From assembly GCA_014529385.2 (NCBI GenBank), contig CM043971.1, forward strand, positions 30,213,709 through 30,277,708: 64,000 bases of DNA, written 5' to 3'. The position numbers and the translations under genes were made by a program. Positions 1-11,007 of the stretch are shown in pieces. Origin of the DNA: Adiantum capillus-veneris. Taxonomy: Eukaryota; Streptophyta; Polypodiopsida; Polypodiales; Pteridaceae. How positions within the stretch are numbered: the first letter of the stretch is position 1; the number at the start of each line of letters is the position of its first letter. The notes under the pieces are model-generated. The model did not search any database. It had not been told where the DNA came from and worked only from the letters and a program-made list of their open reading frames with translations.

Positions 1-1837
1 AACCACTCTATCTGGAAAATATACCTTTTGATGGTATATGAATGTACTATCATCCTGGGGGAGGGCTCATAATAGCCGTTTTTTGGCTCTCTGTAATTGC
101 CATAGTGAGCTACCTCACCCTATCAAAATCACTTAAACACTGTGGCTATCCCTACCTTTTCATTGTACATAGGCGTATGCGAGTTAGGGGACTTTTTCCA
201 TATCTCCTTAAAAACCCTCACTTAACTAGTCACTAGGCTAGTTGAGCCAAAAAAATAAAAATAAAAAAATAAGCCAAAGTATATTATGGCCCTTTTGTGT
301 ATAAGTATTTCATTGTATATAGGGCCTAAATATAGGGATTTTTATTATAATTATTTTGATATTTATTTAAATATTTATGTATAGATGTGTGTTATTTACC
401 TAAGTATGGTATGTATATTTACTCACCATTAACATGATTTTTCTTACCTATGTATTCTATAAAAAATCATTTCATGCAAGCTTCTCTTATTTTTTTTGTG
501 AATCCACTCCAAGGAAAAACCTTTAAAAAAAAAACCTTCCACCATTAGTCATTGCCTTTCACTAAATTCCTATCTTCAGCAGGTACATTTTCTTACCTCT
601 TGGAAATAAATATACATCAATAAAAATAAATGAGGGCCCTCCTCATTTGATTCTGTATATTTTCACTTATATATAATTTGTATATATAGCTCACACTATT
701 TTAGATTCCATAGATTGTTTATATATACTACGCTTTATTTTCCATCATATCCATATATTATATTTATGCATAATCCACAACCATGCATATTTTCAAACCC
801 CTAAGAATCAATTACGTCATGCTCTAATGCAAAGAGGGGCTCACCTTTGGAGTCTTATGCAAATGCAACAAGAAGGGGGCCACTGAAGACTTTTTTTGTG
901 AAGGAAAATAGGGATTTTGGTGGGATTTTTTATATCCATCTCCACTCCGAATTTGAAGCGGTGGTTGGAAGACAAAATGTGGACCAAGAGCTGAATAATC
1001 ACCTCAAACATTTTGATAATTTTTGGAGCTTCCACCGGTGAGATATGATTTTTTTGAGTAGACCCTAGTCTGTCCACTTTTCTCAAAGTAACCCATAGTC
1101 TTCTCTCACCTCCTTTCCTACTTCGACACACACACACACACACATACTCATTCCTCTCCATCCCTCACTTAAACCTGCAACTTTCATGGCTTCTTTCATC
1201 TTCTTCACCATTCCCATATCTCGTTTACTCCATAGCTCAAAATTATCATCCCTACACACATATAACTCAATTTCTCTCTTTAAAATCAAACTCATATTAC
1301 CATAACCTCTTTATCCTTTCACAAAAAGAGAAAAAATCAGCAAATAACCAAGCTCAAGCTCTACAAAAGGAGGAGTTTGATCATGAAAAATTCAACTTTT
1401 CCATAGTCCCAAGAACTACACCGACAGAGTTCTACAATTGCTCATTCGCTAGAGGAGATAAGTGAAAAATTCCCTTTCCATTTTGTGGTTTCCATCAAAT
1501 TGGTATATATTTTAATCCTTCTCTTACTTTTCATCATTGTATAAAGCATATAATGCACCTTGAGTGCATATGCCATGTAATTTTACCATCCTACTAACTA
1601 CAAACTACTACCACTAACATACTAACACAAAATAGCCATTGACCTAACCATAAAGGATACCTCACCTTAAGCCTACATGTGCATAGTAACTCTCTCCCTC
1701 CCTCTATCTCCTTCCTTAAAACTCTACTTTCACCTTATCTACCATCAATATTGCTCTCTTTTTAGTCACATCCATGACTTAAGCAAACAAAGAAGGCCCG
1801 TAGTGTTTTGATATTCAGAAAAAATCATAATCTTGAT
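1..1837. other. AT-rich intergenic DNA, no gene recognised
   Basis: No reading frame longer than about 105 codons and none with a recognisable domain was found on either strand. The stretch contains several runs of TATA-like sequence and a short (CA)n near 1126-1143. Nothing in it supports a gene or a bounded mobile element. Confidence 0.6.
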
Positions 1838-2175
1838 TTGTTAGCTTGTAAATTAGGATTTTCAATAATCTTAATAAGAGGTCTCCAACCTATAAATAGG
1901 CCCCTTTTCTCCTCATAAATCATCCCCAATATCTCACATAGCACGCAAACACTCTATGTGTGAGGAGAGACTTAGGCGTAACAACCACTTTGTGAGCTTG
2001 ACTTTTAGTGTGAGAGAAGCTTTCAAGCTACACATTGCAAGTGAGAGAGTTTGAGTTCAAAATCTCAAAACCACTATTGTATATGTTCCTCCATCATCAA
2101 TAAATTGAGGTTCGGTGCATCAAAGGCGTGATTCGACGTTTAATGTGTGCCACAAAAGGCATATATATTTGGAAC
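1838..2175 (+). promoter_or_regulatory. LTR-like segment with TATA box and poly(A) signal
   Basis: A good TATA box (TATAAATA) lies at 1891-1898, followed about 200 bp later by AATAAA at 2099-2104, and no coding frame lies between them. This compact promoter-to-polyadenylation arrangement is what the U3-R part of a plant LTR looks like. I could not find terminal TG/CA ends with a target duplication, a primer-binding site or a partner LTR, so it may instead be a diverged solo LTR or a cryptic promoter. Confidence 0.35.
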
Positions 2176-2724
2176 AGTGGATATTTCAAATAGACAAGGA
2201 TGACTTCACCTCAACAAAATTGCAAGGTTCGTAATATGCATCCAATTCCCCATGCCTATGCGTTTGCTTGAACAACACATAAAGACTACGGGGTGGGGTA
2301 TGACAGGCCTTCCGTTCCTTATAATTTTTGGGGAGACCACAATGCAGACTCTCCACCATACTTTTGTATGACACTTTTGTATGGCGTATACGATATGGTT
2401 TATAGTTTCTGTCATTTCCTCATTGCATAACAACAAGTTTAACTAGTTGTGCCATGGTTTTATTGTAGCTTGACAAAACAATGTCATTTGCCTTATATAC
2501 TCAGACGAGACACCTACTCGATTACCAAGTAAGTAATGCAATTCATTTTTCCACTGCTCTATTCTATGATCTACCATATGCAAAGATACTATCTATGACT
2601 TGCAACAACCCATCTACTAAACTGCATCAACAAGTTTCTATAGCAATGTCCACCAAGAAAGACTAGTGTAGGCTTGCTGCGGGAATCTCGAGGAGGGTAG
2701 ACAATTGGAAAAAAGTCAGCGTGT

Positions 2725-2805
2725 GATCCACGCCCCCCCTGTCGGGAACTTGAACTTGGGAGCTCACTGTTGGCAACCCAATGTCCTAACCAAACACCAC
2801 GTGGG
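2725..2805 (-). repeat. tRNA-like SINE head
   Basis: Read on the minus strand this segment has an A-box-like GGTTAGGACATTGG and, about 35 bp on, a B-box-like AGTTCAAGTTCC, the spacing of an RNA polymerase III internal promoter. It resembles two plus-strand segments at 3205-3290 and 3636-3692 in the order and spacing of these boxes. No complete cloverleaf can be drawn, so a tRNA-derived SINE fragment is likelier than a tRNA gene. Confidence 0.35.
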
Positions 2806-2930
2806 ATTGTTTGTCCCCAAGGCAAAACCACTCTTTGATAAAGTGAACTCGGACATGGGGGAAAGTAAAAACGGACTAAAAAAATAAACAAAGATAAATC
2901 GAAGACATCCAAACGTTGCGAAAAACGAGC

Positions 2931-3080
2931 TTCACTTTAGCGTCGTGGATCCCACCGCTTGCACTTCATTCAGTTAGCGTGTCAAATAGTGCTCGAGGCC
3001 CCCGCCCCCCCCCTCAACACTAAAGGGCACGGGCACTGTAATGAAGCCCAAGCGGTGGGATCAACGACAGTGAAGCTAGG
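2931..3080. repeat. Imperfect hairpin with C-rich loop
   Basis: The arm at 2931-2975 is the reverse complement, with a few mismatches, of 3037-3080; both carry the core AAGCGGTGGGAT or its complement. The loop holds a C-rich tract and a second, smaller palindrome around it. It is probably a degraded foldback element related to the poly-C palindrome at 3350-3421. Confidence 0.5.
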
Positions 3081-3204
3081 ACACGGGGATCGGGACGCGC
3101 GTAGCCGTAGGATGGCCAGGGTAAACTAGAACACGAAAAAGTAAACTTGGACAAGCAGAGGGCCTGTCCACGTTTATTTATCATTTTATGTTTTGCCCAC
3201 ATGT

Positions 3205-3290
3205 CAACTTGCCCGCGGGCGCAACGGTTAGTACATTGGGCTCTCATGGCGGTGGCGAGGGTTCGAGTCCCCGTGCCTGACGACGCTCGT
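3205..3290 (+). repeat. tRNA-like SINE head
   Basis: GGTTAGTACATTGG is followed after about 30 bp by the excellent B box GGTTCGAGTCC. Acceptor-stem pairing could not be found, so this is called a tRNA-derived SINE head and not a functional tRNA. It overlaps the left flank of the poly-C palindrome. Confidence 0.4.
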
Positions 3291-3349
3291 TTTTTACCAC
3301 CCTCAATTTTCCTTGAGTCGACCTCCACCGTCGATCCCATCTCTCTCTA

Positions 3350-3421
3350 CCCGTGCCCTTTAGTGGTGAGCCCCCCCCCCCCCCCCCCCCCCCCCCCCCC
3401 TTCGACACTATATGGCACGGC
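3350..3421. repeat. Poly-C tract (30 C) inside a 20-bp palindrome
   Basis: An uninterrupted run of 30 C lies at 3371-3400. The flanks are inverted repeats of each other: CCCGTGCCCTTTAGTG on the left and, read in reverse complement, a close variant on the right. The same palindrome with a shorter C tract occurs at about 3000-3035. The strand can therefore form a hairpin with a poly-C (or poly-G) loop. Confidence 0.6.
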
Positions 3422-3442
3422 TCTGGGTCAGAGGGATATAGG

Positions 3443-3803
3443 GCCCAAATTTGAGGGCGCGAGGCGGCTTCCATCTCAGCCGTCAGATCACGCAGTGAAC
3501 TAGGGGTGAACTAATAGTGAACTAGGGGCGGGTAAGCTAAGGGTGGGTGAACTAAGGGTGAACTAGGGGCACTTAAACTAGAGTATGATCATATGCTATA
3601 CCAACATGGACATCGACGCGCGCTAACGTGGTGGTAGGACATTCGTGTGGCAATTGAAATGTTCCAGGTTCGACCCACACCCCGCGACGTGGGTGAACTA
3701 GGGGCGAACTACGGGGGTGAATTAGGAGTGAATTAGAGGCGCCATTTTTTCACTGTGTGATCCGACGGTCGAGATCAGAGCCGCCTCGTGCCCCCAAATT
3801 TGG

Positions 3804-3804
<1 letters not shown>
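3443..3804. mobile_element. Foldback element with ~55-bp terminal inverted repeats
   Basis: The left arm (3443-3498) and right arm (3751-3804) are inverted repeats with a few mismatches, sharing blocks such as CCAAATTTG, GAGGCGGCT and GTCNGATCAC. Between them lie degenerate tandem copies of GTGAACTAGGGG and a tRNA-like B box at about 3670-3680. No transposase is present. The right arm runs into a poly-C tract (3804-3829), which hides any target duplication. It ends about 80 bp upstream of the complex I start codon. Confidence 0.65.
3636..3692 (+). repeat. tRNA-like SINE head inside the foldback element
   Basis: GTGGTAGGACATTCG followed by GGTTCGACCC has the same A-box/B-box order and spacing as the segments at 2725-2805 and 3205-3290. 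It lies in the spacer of the foldback element at 3443-3804. No cloverleaf is evident. Confidence 0.3.
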
Positions 3805-3837
<33 letters not shown>

Positions 3838-3882
3838 CTCTGCGTCTCATTCGCTCCCATTAAGCAAGGTTGCGCGTGAGCG

Positions 3883-4302
3883 ATGTTGAGGTCGTTTGCA
3901 GCAGGGGGAGCGGTAAGACAGGTGCTGCGGAGACAGCGATTGAGGAGTGCGGACCCTCATGGGCACGGCGATGGAGGGCACGACAATCACGAGAGTAAGA
4001 GTTGGTGGGCCCCAGGGGACAACGATCCCGGAGGCTACCTCTTCAACGAGACCCCCCCTCCTCCTGGCCAAAAACGCAAATGGGAGGATTGGGAGCTTCC
4101 CGTCTATGCAACCGGTGTCATCGCGTTCCTCATGCTCTCTATAGGTCTCTCGTCCAAGCCCGACACCAACATTGAAAGTTGGGCTCGGAAGGTTGCACTC
4201 AAGCGTATGAAAGAAGAGGAAGAAGCTGCTGCCGCAGCAGCCGCTGCCACTGAGGATGTTACTACAGCCACTGCTGCATCTGTTGGGACTGAAGCTGCTT
4301 GA
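3883..4302 (+). CDS. Mitochondrial complex I ESSS/NDUFB11-like subunit
   Basis: A 139-residue uninterrupted protein resembling the small plant subunits annotated as the ESSS (NDUFB11-type) subunit of NADH:ubiquinone oxidoreductase. The Arg-rich N terminus (about 1-22) fits a mitochondrial presequence. It is followed by a His/Asp/Gly stretch (25-37), a conserved-looking LFNETPPPPGQKRKWEDWE block (53-71), one hydrophobic segment (about 74-91) and a charged helix with WARKVALKRMK. The C terminus is an Ala-rich tail of varied GCN codons, longer than I expect for the family. Known members are accessory, single-span inner-membrane proteins. The ATG is the first in the frame and follows a short C/T-rich leader. 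The gene has no intron in its coding part. The family is recognised by pattern, not by a search. Confidence 0.72.
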   Translation: MLRSFAAGGAVRQVLRRQRLRSADPHGHGDGGHDNHESKSWWAPGDNDPGGYLFNETPPPPGQKRKWEDWELPVYATGVIAFLMLSIGLSSKPDTNIESWARKVALKRMKEEEEAAAAAAAATEDVTTATAASVGTEAA

Positions 4303-4607
4303 TCTCTTCCACAGGTACGCTTTTTTTTTGCAGCTTTACCCTGCCTGCTTTTTCATCAGCTGCAATAAATTTTCACAAAGAAATTGCTATCGCCTTAGCA
4401 ATGTATCTGCTGGTTTCCGTATGTATTTGCCAATTAGACATATATTGCACAATCATTGAAGCTGTCTCCTGCCTTCTCTTATTCAGCTTCAAAAGTGAGA
4501 GAGAAAATGGCAGTCTTTGTCCCAGCCAATGTTATTTAGTTCCACTTATACAGTTGTTTCAGTTGATCTTAGCATGCAAAAAGGATTTGTGTTGCACTTA
4601 CCATTTC

Positions 4608-5060
4608 TCAAGCCTCGAATGTAGTTATTTTATTAGTGGAGGAAACAATCATGTCGTCAGAGAAGATGCAATTTATTGTCCAGTTGAAAGCTGCCGGAGT
4701 ATTAGGCAAACTAAAAGGCTTGAGTAGAAACTCATAGAGACGAGAAGATGTTTGCAAAGTTGTCTTGGGTACATCTTGCTGGACTGGATTTGATGGCATT
4801 CCTTTTTTGAAGAGGTCGCTTAAAGCAAGGGAAACTTTGTAGTCTCTCCAGGATGTCATCAATGATCATTCCTTGGAGTGGGGAACTTGTTCTTGATTGA
4901 TAAGGCTTCGACTTCTACTTGAGGGATTCTGGAATCGGAATTCAGAATCCAAGAAAGCTTCAAGTGTTGCCACATCTTGAGATTGGGCTGAGACTCTCCA
5001 CAGTTGAGAGCTTCTGCTTCTTGTGATTCAGAGGGATCTACCCCACCTTCTGGTTCACTT
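4608..5060 (-). pseudogene. Ty3/gypsy reverse transcriptase relic
   Basis: Minus-strand frame 4862-4608 contains QQDVPKTTLQTSSRLYEFL and KPFSLPNTPAAFNWTINCIF, the recognisable 'VPKTAF..YEFLVMPFGL.NAPATF' core of Ty3/gypsy reverse transcriptase. It then reads DDMIVSS where a longer spacer is normal, so part of the palm is deleted. Upstream on the minus strand, up to about 5060, an acidic Glu/Ser-rich frame probably belongs to the same element. It lies about 300 bp beyond the complex I stop codon on the opposite strand. Confidence 0.7.
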
Positions 5061-5519
5061 GCCTGTATTATTCTTTCCCATCAACGAGATACTCCTTAAG
5101 GGGGAAACCATACAAGAGAACATCACGTGTCATGAGGTGTCGATGCAGAACCAACTTGGAAGCAAGTTCCTTGCATAATCTCCATTTGGAGTTATGGTGC
5201 AATCTTCACAAAGTGTCTACAGAACATAGGGCACGGACAAATGACGCGAAAGTGTTAAGAGTTTGTCACCTCTCTGGCCGATCTTGACGGAGCTAGTGCC
5301 CAATATTTGTTGGGATAAGCCCAACTTGTGGCTTCTATTGGAAAGCCAACTAGCCACATAGGAAGGATGAAATTATGACATGGTCCTATAGTAAGAGAGT
5401 GCAATAGCACTGGCCAATGATTGTAAAGCACCAAGCCTATTTGAGATACCCTTTTTGAATGAATCATCGCACTTTTGAGTCCTATCAATTGTGTCTATAG
5501 TCTCCCTCTTTATGCTCTT

Positions 5520-5665
5520 GTTCTTGGTGTAACCTTAACCCTAATATCCATCTATCTAACCCTAACCCTAACACCATGGTTAAGCTAAGACTGTATTTTC
5601 CATAGCCTAACGCTACACCATTGGCGATTAGGGTTGAGCATGCGCTTTCAACAAGTGGTATCAGA
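5520..5665 (+). mobile_element. LTR 3' end followed by tRNA-Met primer-binding site
   Basis: TGGTATCAGAGC, the complement of the 3' end of plant initiator tRNA-Met and the usual primer-binding site, occurs just after an LTR-like end (..TTTCAACA) near 5645. Several CCCTAAC units lie in the presumed U5 at about 5537-5570. The start of the LTR and a downstream gag were not found, so this is a 5' LTR fragment of a plus-strand element. Confidence 0.55.
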
Positions 5666-5926
5666 GCTTTGGCATGATTAGCATTTCCTATTCTTTTTCT
5701 TAATTGGCCTATTATTGTGGGATATGTTCACGGTGTTAGCCCATTGAGCCACTACCCTCATCAAGCGTTTGATTAAGCAAGTGATTAGATGCATTTACTA
5801 TAATGTGCAACAAAAGGGATTGATGGTGAATGATCAGGATGAGTGCTCAGTGCGTACTCAAGGTTCCTTTACTGAATGAGAGATGTGCGAAGACTAGAGA
5901 GAGAAGAGAGTGATGTTGTGAATGAA

Positions 5927-5930
<4 letters not shown>

Positions 5931-6002
<72 letters not shown>
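5931..6002. repeat. (GA)n microsatellite, ~36 units
   Basis: A nearly pure GA run. Its reverse complement creates false Leu-Ser reading frames here, as do the other GA/CT tracts in the window. Confidence 0.95.
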
Positions 6003-6011
<9 letters not shown>

Positions 6012-6669
6012 CCGTCCCAAACCCCCCTCCAAGGCCCCCCCTCTCTATCGCTAGAGAGGTATTTGCTTTAGATTGCACAAATGCTGATACAATGGTTTTA
6101 GATGCTGAGGTGCTGATGTGATCTTGCTACTGATGCTTAGATCTGCGAGGCTAAAGGCTGAAATGCAAAATTGCTAGGGATTTTGGCTGGGATGTGCAAT
6201 GGTGACGAGGCTATTGACTGATCTGCTATTGCATGCCGGCGATGGGCTGAAAACTGAAAACGGTAATATTGATGGTTGGATTTGTGACGGTGCGGCAAGG
6301 TTATGGCTGAAAACTGAAAAGGTTGGTGCTGATGGGCTGCTCTGGTGCAAAAACGCTAGAGGTGCCGAGGTATCGCGTGTACTTGGTGCTGGTGCCGAGG
6401 TACCGAGGTATCGCGTATGCCACAAAAAATTCCCACGATTTCTATCACTTATTAGTAAATTGATGAACTACTAATAACAGGTGATTCACACGTAAATAAA
6501 TACCTAGGCTGAGTACTAGTGCAACTGTATGGAAACACTCTCCAGGAGAACCCATGTGTAATCTGGGATTCTTTATGGCTTTATGCCCTGTAAGACAATG
6601 TGATGAAGACGGGAGCGCACCTGATGCGCGATGTATGAAGGGTGGGAGTCGCTAATATGTCTGGGGTCG

Positions 6670-7569
6670 TGGCGGCCCGTAGGGCGGTAGGCGTTGGCTT
6701 TCACCCGAAATTCTTTACTTTAGACACACACAGAGAGAACGTGCAAAGGAAACTTGAGACTGGAATTAACACTTAAGTACACACACGGCTCGGAAGCTAA
6801 AATGCTCCAAGCAGACGCTGACACCCTGTAGGCCCCAAAATTGGTGCCTCTTTCGGTATTTCTTTATTCTTTAACAAAGGGTATATAACCTGTGATTTCC
6901 TACGAGCTGTCCTGCATAATCCGGGCTGAAATACACCTGTTCTGGCCCGATTTCGGTAGCATAACTGTACTAGGACGCTTCACAGTGAGTATCCCCATGC
7001 AATAGATGACTTTCCTGACGCATACGGACACTTTGCAAAACCTGGCGAGAATCTGCAGCATGCTGAATTCTCTGTTTTCTGCCCCGAAAATGCGCGAGAT
7101 CACCTCTACAGTGGTCCCCTCGCGTCCCCAAACCTCCTGGGGTTATTAGGGACCGTTGATGGCCGAAACCCTAAACCTGCAAAAATACACAGCAGGCTGT
7201 AATTCCCTGTTTTGGGCTCCGTTTCGCGTGCCGGTCGCATCTGTAGCAAGTCCTTGAGCTCCCGCACATGTAGGGCTACTTGCCCTTTGAATCGGACGAG
7301 ATTTCACGCGTGAAACCTCTCTGAATTCACCTGTACCTACGGGGGACTAGCCACTAGCTAACCCAGTACCTGTGCAAGAGGCTCTTGCCTCGGTAATCGC
7401 GCATGAACCCACACAACTGTACATCAGTCAAATGAAAAACCCTCTTGTGGGGCATCACATAACTGCACGTAAGGGGGAGAGAGCAATGTGTAGCGTGCAG
7501 GGCATCACTCCTAGCACCACACTGTGCATAAGAGGGAAAGGAAGCACTGCATAGCTCTTAACCTATGAG
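6670..7569 (-). mobile_element. LTR copy A, left part (split by hAT insertion)
   Basis: This segment aligns, in inverted orientation, with the solo LTR at 28449-29922, with long blocks of near identity. Examples are GAATCGGACG, CAAGAGGCTCTTGCCTCGG and the poly(A)/U5 module at 6831-6872. The left limit is approximate. Sequence just left of it (about 6565-6660) matches the leader of the LTR element at 23915-24020, so A was probably the 5' LTR of a minus-strand element. The matching continues on the far side of the hAT transposon at 11661. Confidence 0.75.
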
Positions 7570-7970
7570 TCCCAGGGTGGTCTCGTATGGTCACGTACGT
7601 TTTGTCCACGTACGAAGACGTACGGTACTCATCGAACTAGAAAATTTTATGTCGTACAACATGGTTACGTACGTTCAAAAATAAAAATACGCAATTCTTA
7701 ACCCTAGAATTTACACTTAGGATAAATAGACAATTGATTATCACATTGGACAAGAATGCAACTTGCAAGTGCCAAGTGCCGACACTCAAGAGTTGAGAAT
7801 CAAGACAATGAGACACAATGGGCATGAACTGCGATTCGCATTACATGTCATAAATCAAAAAGCTAAGTTGAGATTTGATAATCGAAATGATACAAAAAAG
7901 TAAGCCTTTTAAGCCTCAATCGTGCAAAAAGTGGAAGCAGGGTAAAAAAAGATATGAGAGACACTAAAGT

Positions 7971-8809
7971 CTAAGAGCTTCCTCCGCTCTCATCATCATC
8001 ATCATCTTCCTCTTGTGAGCTATGCTCATCGATGTCATCTTCATCCTCACATGAATCGGATTGTGGTGTGTCATAATCTCCCTCACTAAGGAGATTTCCC
8101 TCCTCGTCATACTCCGGCTCTCTAGGGTCCATAGTGTTGGATCTACGAATAGGCACATCCTCCAAAACAGAGGCCGCCGCAATGGAGCCGCTTCCCGAGC
8201 CTCGCCGCACATAGGTTGTAGGAGTAGTAGCATCCATCTCACGCCCACGGCCACGGCCATGGCCACGAGCATGGGAAGCTCTTGCACCTCTACCTCTTGT
8301 AGCCGAAGGGACTCCACGCACAATGACCCTCTTGCGTGATTGTGTGCGAGAAACCCGTCGGTCAATCTCCTCTAGCTCCAAGTAGAGCTCGCGGAAAATT
8401 TGCTCCTCCGTCATATCACACTCTTTGTTGACACTTTTGAGAGTATCAATTGAGAGCTTGCAATCATCAACATTGACCTATTTGACAAGTTATACAAAAG
8501 TTCAAAAGAGTCAAGACTCAAGATAAAGCTAGCACATGTGAATTGGAATGCTAATCCATAGCCCATAGGAGTCAAGAAGCAAGTGTGTAGAAAGAGGGTT
8601 TACTTGTCTAGCCATAGGCATCTCATGCATGGAGCGCAACATTCGGAGATTGTAGCGACAATAGATGAGCTGCTCCAATTGCTTTGTTGACAGTTTGTTG
8701 CGAATTTTGGTGTGGATAAGCGAGTATGCGGACCAATTTCGCTCGCATGCACCGGATGAGCAATCCTATATTATATTCAAAAGATAGTATCATGTATGTA
8801 ATATAATTC

Positions 8810-8888
<79 letters not shown>

Positions 8889-11007
8889 AAGGCCCGAGGC
8901 TTAAGAGGGTTTACTTGTCCAAGAATCCTTAATGCAACTCTTTGAAGGTGAGGTAATTGGTACCCGAAGCTCTCCCACCAAAGAAGAGGCTTCACCAAGG
9001 ACTCCCTCTTCCAACATATGGTGGAAGTAAAAGCCGTGCCTCTTTGGTCTCCATAGTTGATTAGCTCTTGAAGGAATGCGCCGTGATGATCTTCCGAGAG
9101 GGCCTTGGGAAGGAAGTTGCGGCTCTCTTCTTGTAGCATTTGGTTTGTGAAAAGATCCGGCTTCTTGTAGGCCGGATGCAAGAGAGCCGCAAAGTGGTGA
9201 ATGGGCCTCTTTATAAAATCCCATCTCTTTTGGAAAAGAAAGAGGATATCATCTTTCTTGGGGGAATCTTCAAACACATCACTACAAAAAGAGAGAGAGA
9301 GAGAGAGGTGAGGCATAGTGCAAATTAGCTAAAAACATATTGTCAACTTGAGAATGGAGAGCAAAGGAGATACATCATACCGTGTCCCATCGGGTGGACC
9401 ATCAAGAATAGTTGATGCCTCTATTTCTTTGTATGCCTCATCCATGAAGTGGTGAAGAAGGCCTATGGTCGATCCCTCCATGTCGGTCATTTGGAGCACT
9501 TTGTAGATGGGCAAGATGGCTACCACAAGACCCTTCACCTCTTCCCAAAATTCTTCTTTGAGGGAAAGCCGTTGGATGGCCTTTGCCTCTTGTGAGGTTG
9601 CCGAGTTCTCTCCTTCACACCATTGCTTGAACTCATCGGACACCATGGTTTTTTGCACTTCGTTTTGGACATCGTAGAGGCGCTCAAGAAGAAGCCACAT
9701 AGAGGCAAATCGTGTTGCCGAGGGTTTCTTCAACTCCTTGTCGGAGTATGTGCGAAAAATTGCAAGTACTCTCACCTTAGCATTGATGAAGTTGACGATA
9801 GTGAGGGCTTGGGTGAGAATGGCCTTCACCCATTCTAGTTCTCCTATGTCTTCCATGAGAAGATCGAGGCAATGGGAGGCACAAGGGGTCCATACAATGT
9901 TCTTGTATTCGGCCTCAAGTAGTCGGCTCATGCTAGTGCAATTGGATGCATTATCGGTGATCACTTGCACCACATTTTCGGGCCCGACCTACATTAAAGA
10001 GAGAAAAATTTAGAACACTTATCAAGAGGGCAAAAAGTAGCAAGTACATACTACACATTGCACAATGCACATTGCACAAGAAGAGGGGACAACTTAAACT
10101 CTCACCTCTTCTATTGCCGCCTTGATGTGCTTGTAGATGAATTTTCCGTGACCTTCTTGCCTCGTGCTCCCGCATCAACTGCTCTCAAGAAGTAGGTTTT
10201 AAGAGGGCATGACACGAGTATGTTAATGATGCCCCTCTTCTTACGATCACTCCACCTATCGGAGAGAATGGAGCACCTATATTTTGCCCATCCGGCTCTC
10301 ACGGGCTCAAGGGATTTGTCGATTCTTGTCCGCTCTTCGTCGAGCTTCTTGGTGCGCATGTCCGCATAGGATGGACCCGTCCACCCCTCACATGGACCGA
10401 CGGCCGCAATAGCTTTCACCATCCTCTTCCACCGCTCTAGTCGAAGGATGTTGAAAGCAAGATTACACTCAATGATGGTGCGTGCAATCTCAATGTCCGC
10501 AAGCCTTTGTCTCTCTTTGAGGAAAGACAATGGACCGGAGCTCAAACCCACCGATTGCGAGAGAGAGGCTTGCCTTGCTTGCTTTGGAGGACGGCCACTA
10601 GCACTTGCCGATGCCTTCTTCTTATTGGTAGCCATTGAGCTTGCCGTCGCGTCACCGCTTGCAATGGAGGTAGAGGGAGAAGGGCCGCTTGTAGTTGTAT
10701 CCTCCTCCGAGTCGGTAACATCAATGTCGGGCGCCACTATCTCCTTTTGGGCTCTCTTCATCTCCACCTTGTGCGTTTTCAAAGGGAGATACTTCTTCTT
10801 GCACTCTTCCAAAATGTCGTCGGGTATATTGGGACATGGATCAGCTTCACCTCCCATCTTCATCAAGTGGATGATGAGTCGAGTGGAGGAGGAGGTCATG
10901 ATCTTGGGACAATACTTGCATGTCCACCTACAAACGTTTCGTTTGTCCCTCACTCTCTCATAGGAACAACAATGCTTTTCAAAAGCTTCATGAAGAGGGG
11001 GAGGCAT
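7971..11007 (-). pseudogene. hAT-family transposase, BED/DUF659 type, frameshifted
   Basis: DNA transposase for cut-and-paste movement. Predicted exons on the minus strand are 11007-10106, 9988-9381, 9281-8915, 8765-8604 and 8477-7971, all with GT-AG introns; one intron holds a (GA)n tract. Exon 1 starts with ATG and gives a BED-like zinc finger (WTCKYCPKIM with later His residues), then a DUF659-type block (SILSDRWSDRKKRGIINILV). Exon 2 gives the RNase H-like core VITDNASNC and PCASHCLDLL. Exon 4 gives the C-terminal dimerisation signature CERNWSAYSLIHTK. Exon 5 ends in an Arg-Gly stretch and a long acidic tail. Near 10145-10148 one base appears to be missing, so the frame before it does not join the frame that continues into exon 2. 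The protein is probably no longer made intact. Confidence 0.85.
8814..8886. repeat. (GA)n microsatellite in a transposase intron
   Basis: About 36 GA units lie between the donor at 8914 and the acceptor at 8766 of the hAT transposase. Confidence 0.9.

Noticed and set aside
3205-3290. Functional tRNA gene
   Set aside because: The A and B boxes are good, but I could not pair an acceptor or anticodon stem.
3147-3503. 118-codon frame with a poly-Pro stretch, and its poly-Gly antisense
   Set aside because: Both are created by the 30-C tract and overlap SINE-like and foldback sequence.
5537-5570. Telomere-like CCCTAAC units
   Set aside because: Only a few units, inside an LTR just before its primer-binding site; not an interstitial telomere array.
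5847-6078. Long Leu-Ser or Arg-Glu proteins over GA/CT tracts (also at 8777, 12537, 38394, 42354, 47841, 50511 and elsewhere)
   Set aside because: They are translations of (GA)n/(CT)n repeats in every frame and have no supported start or domain.
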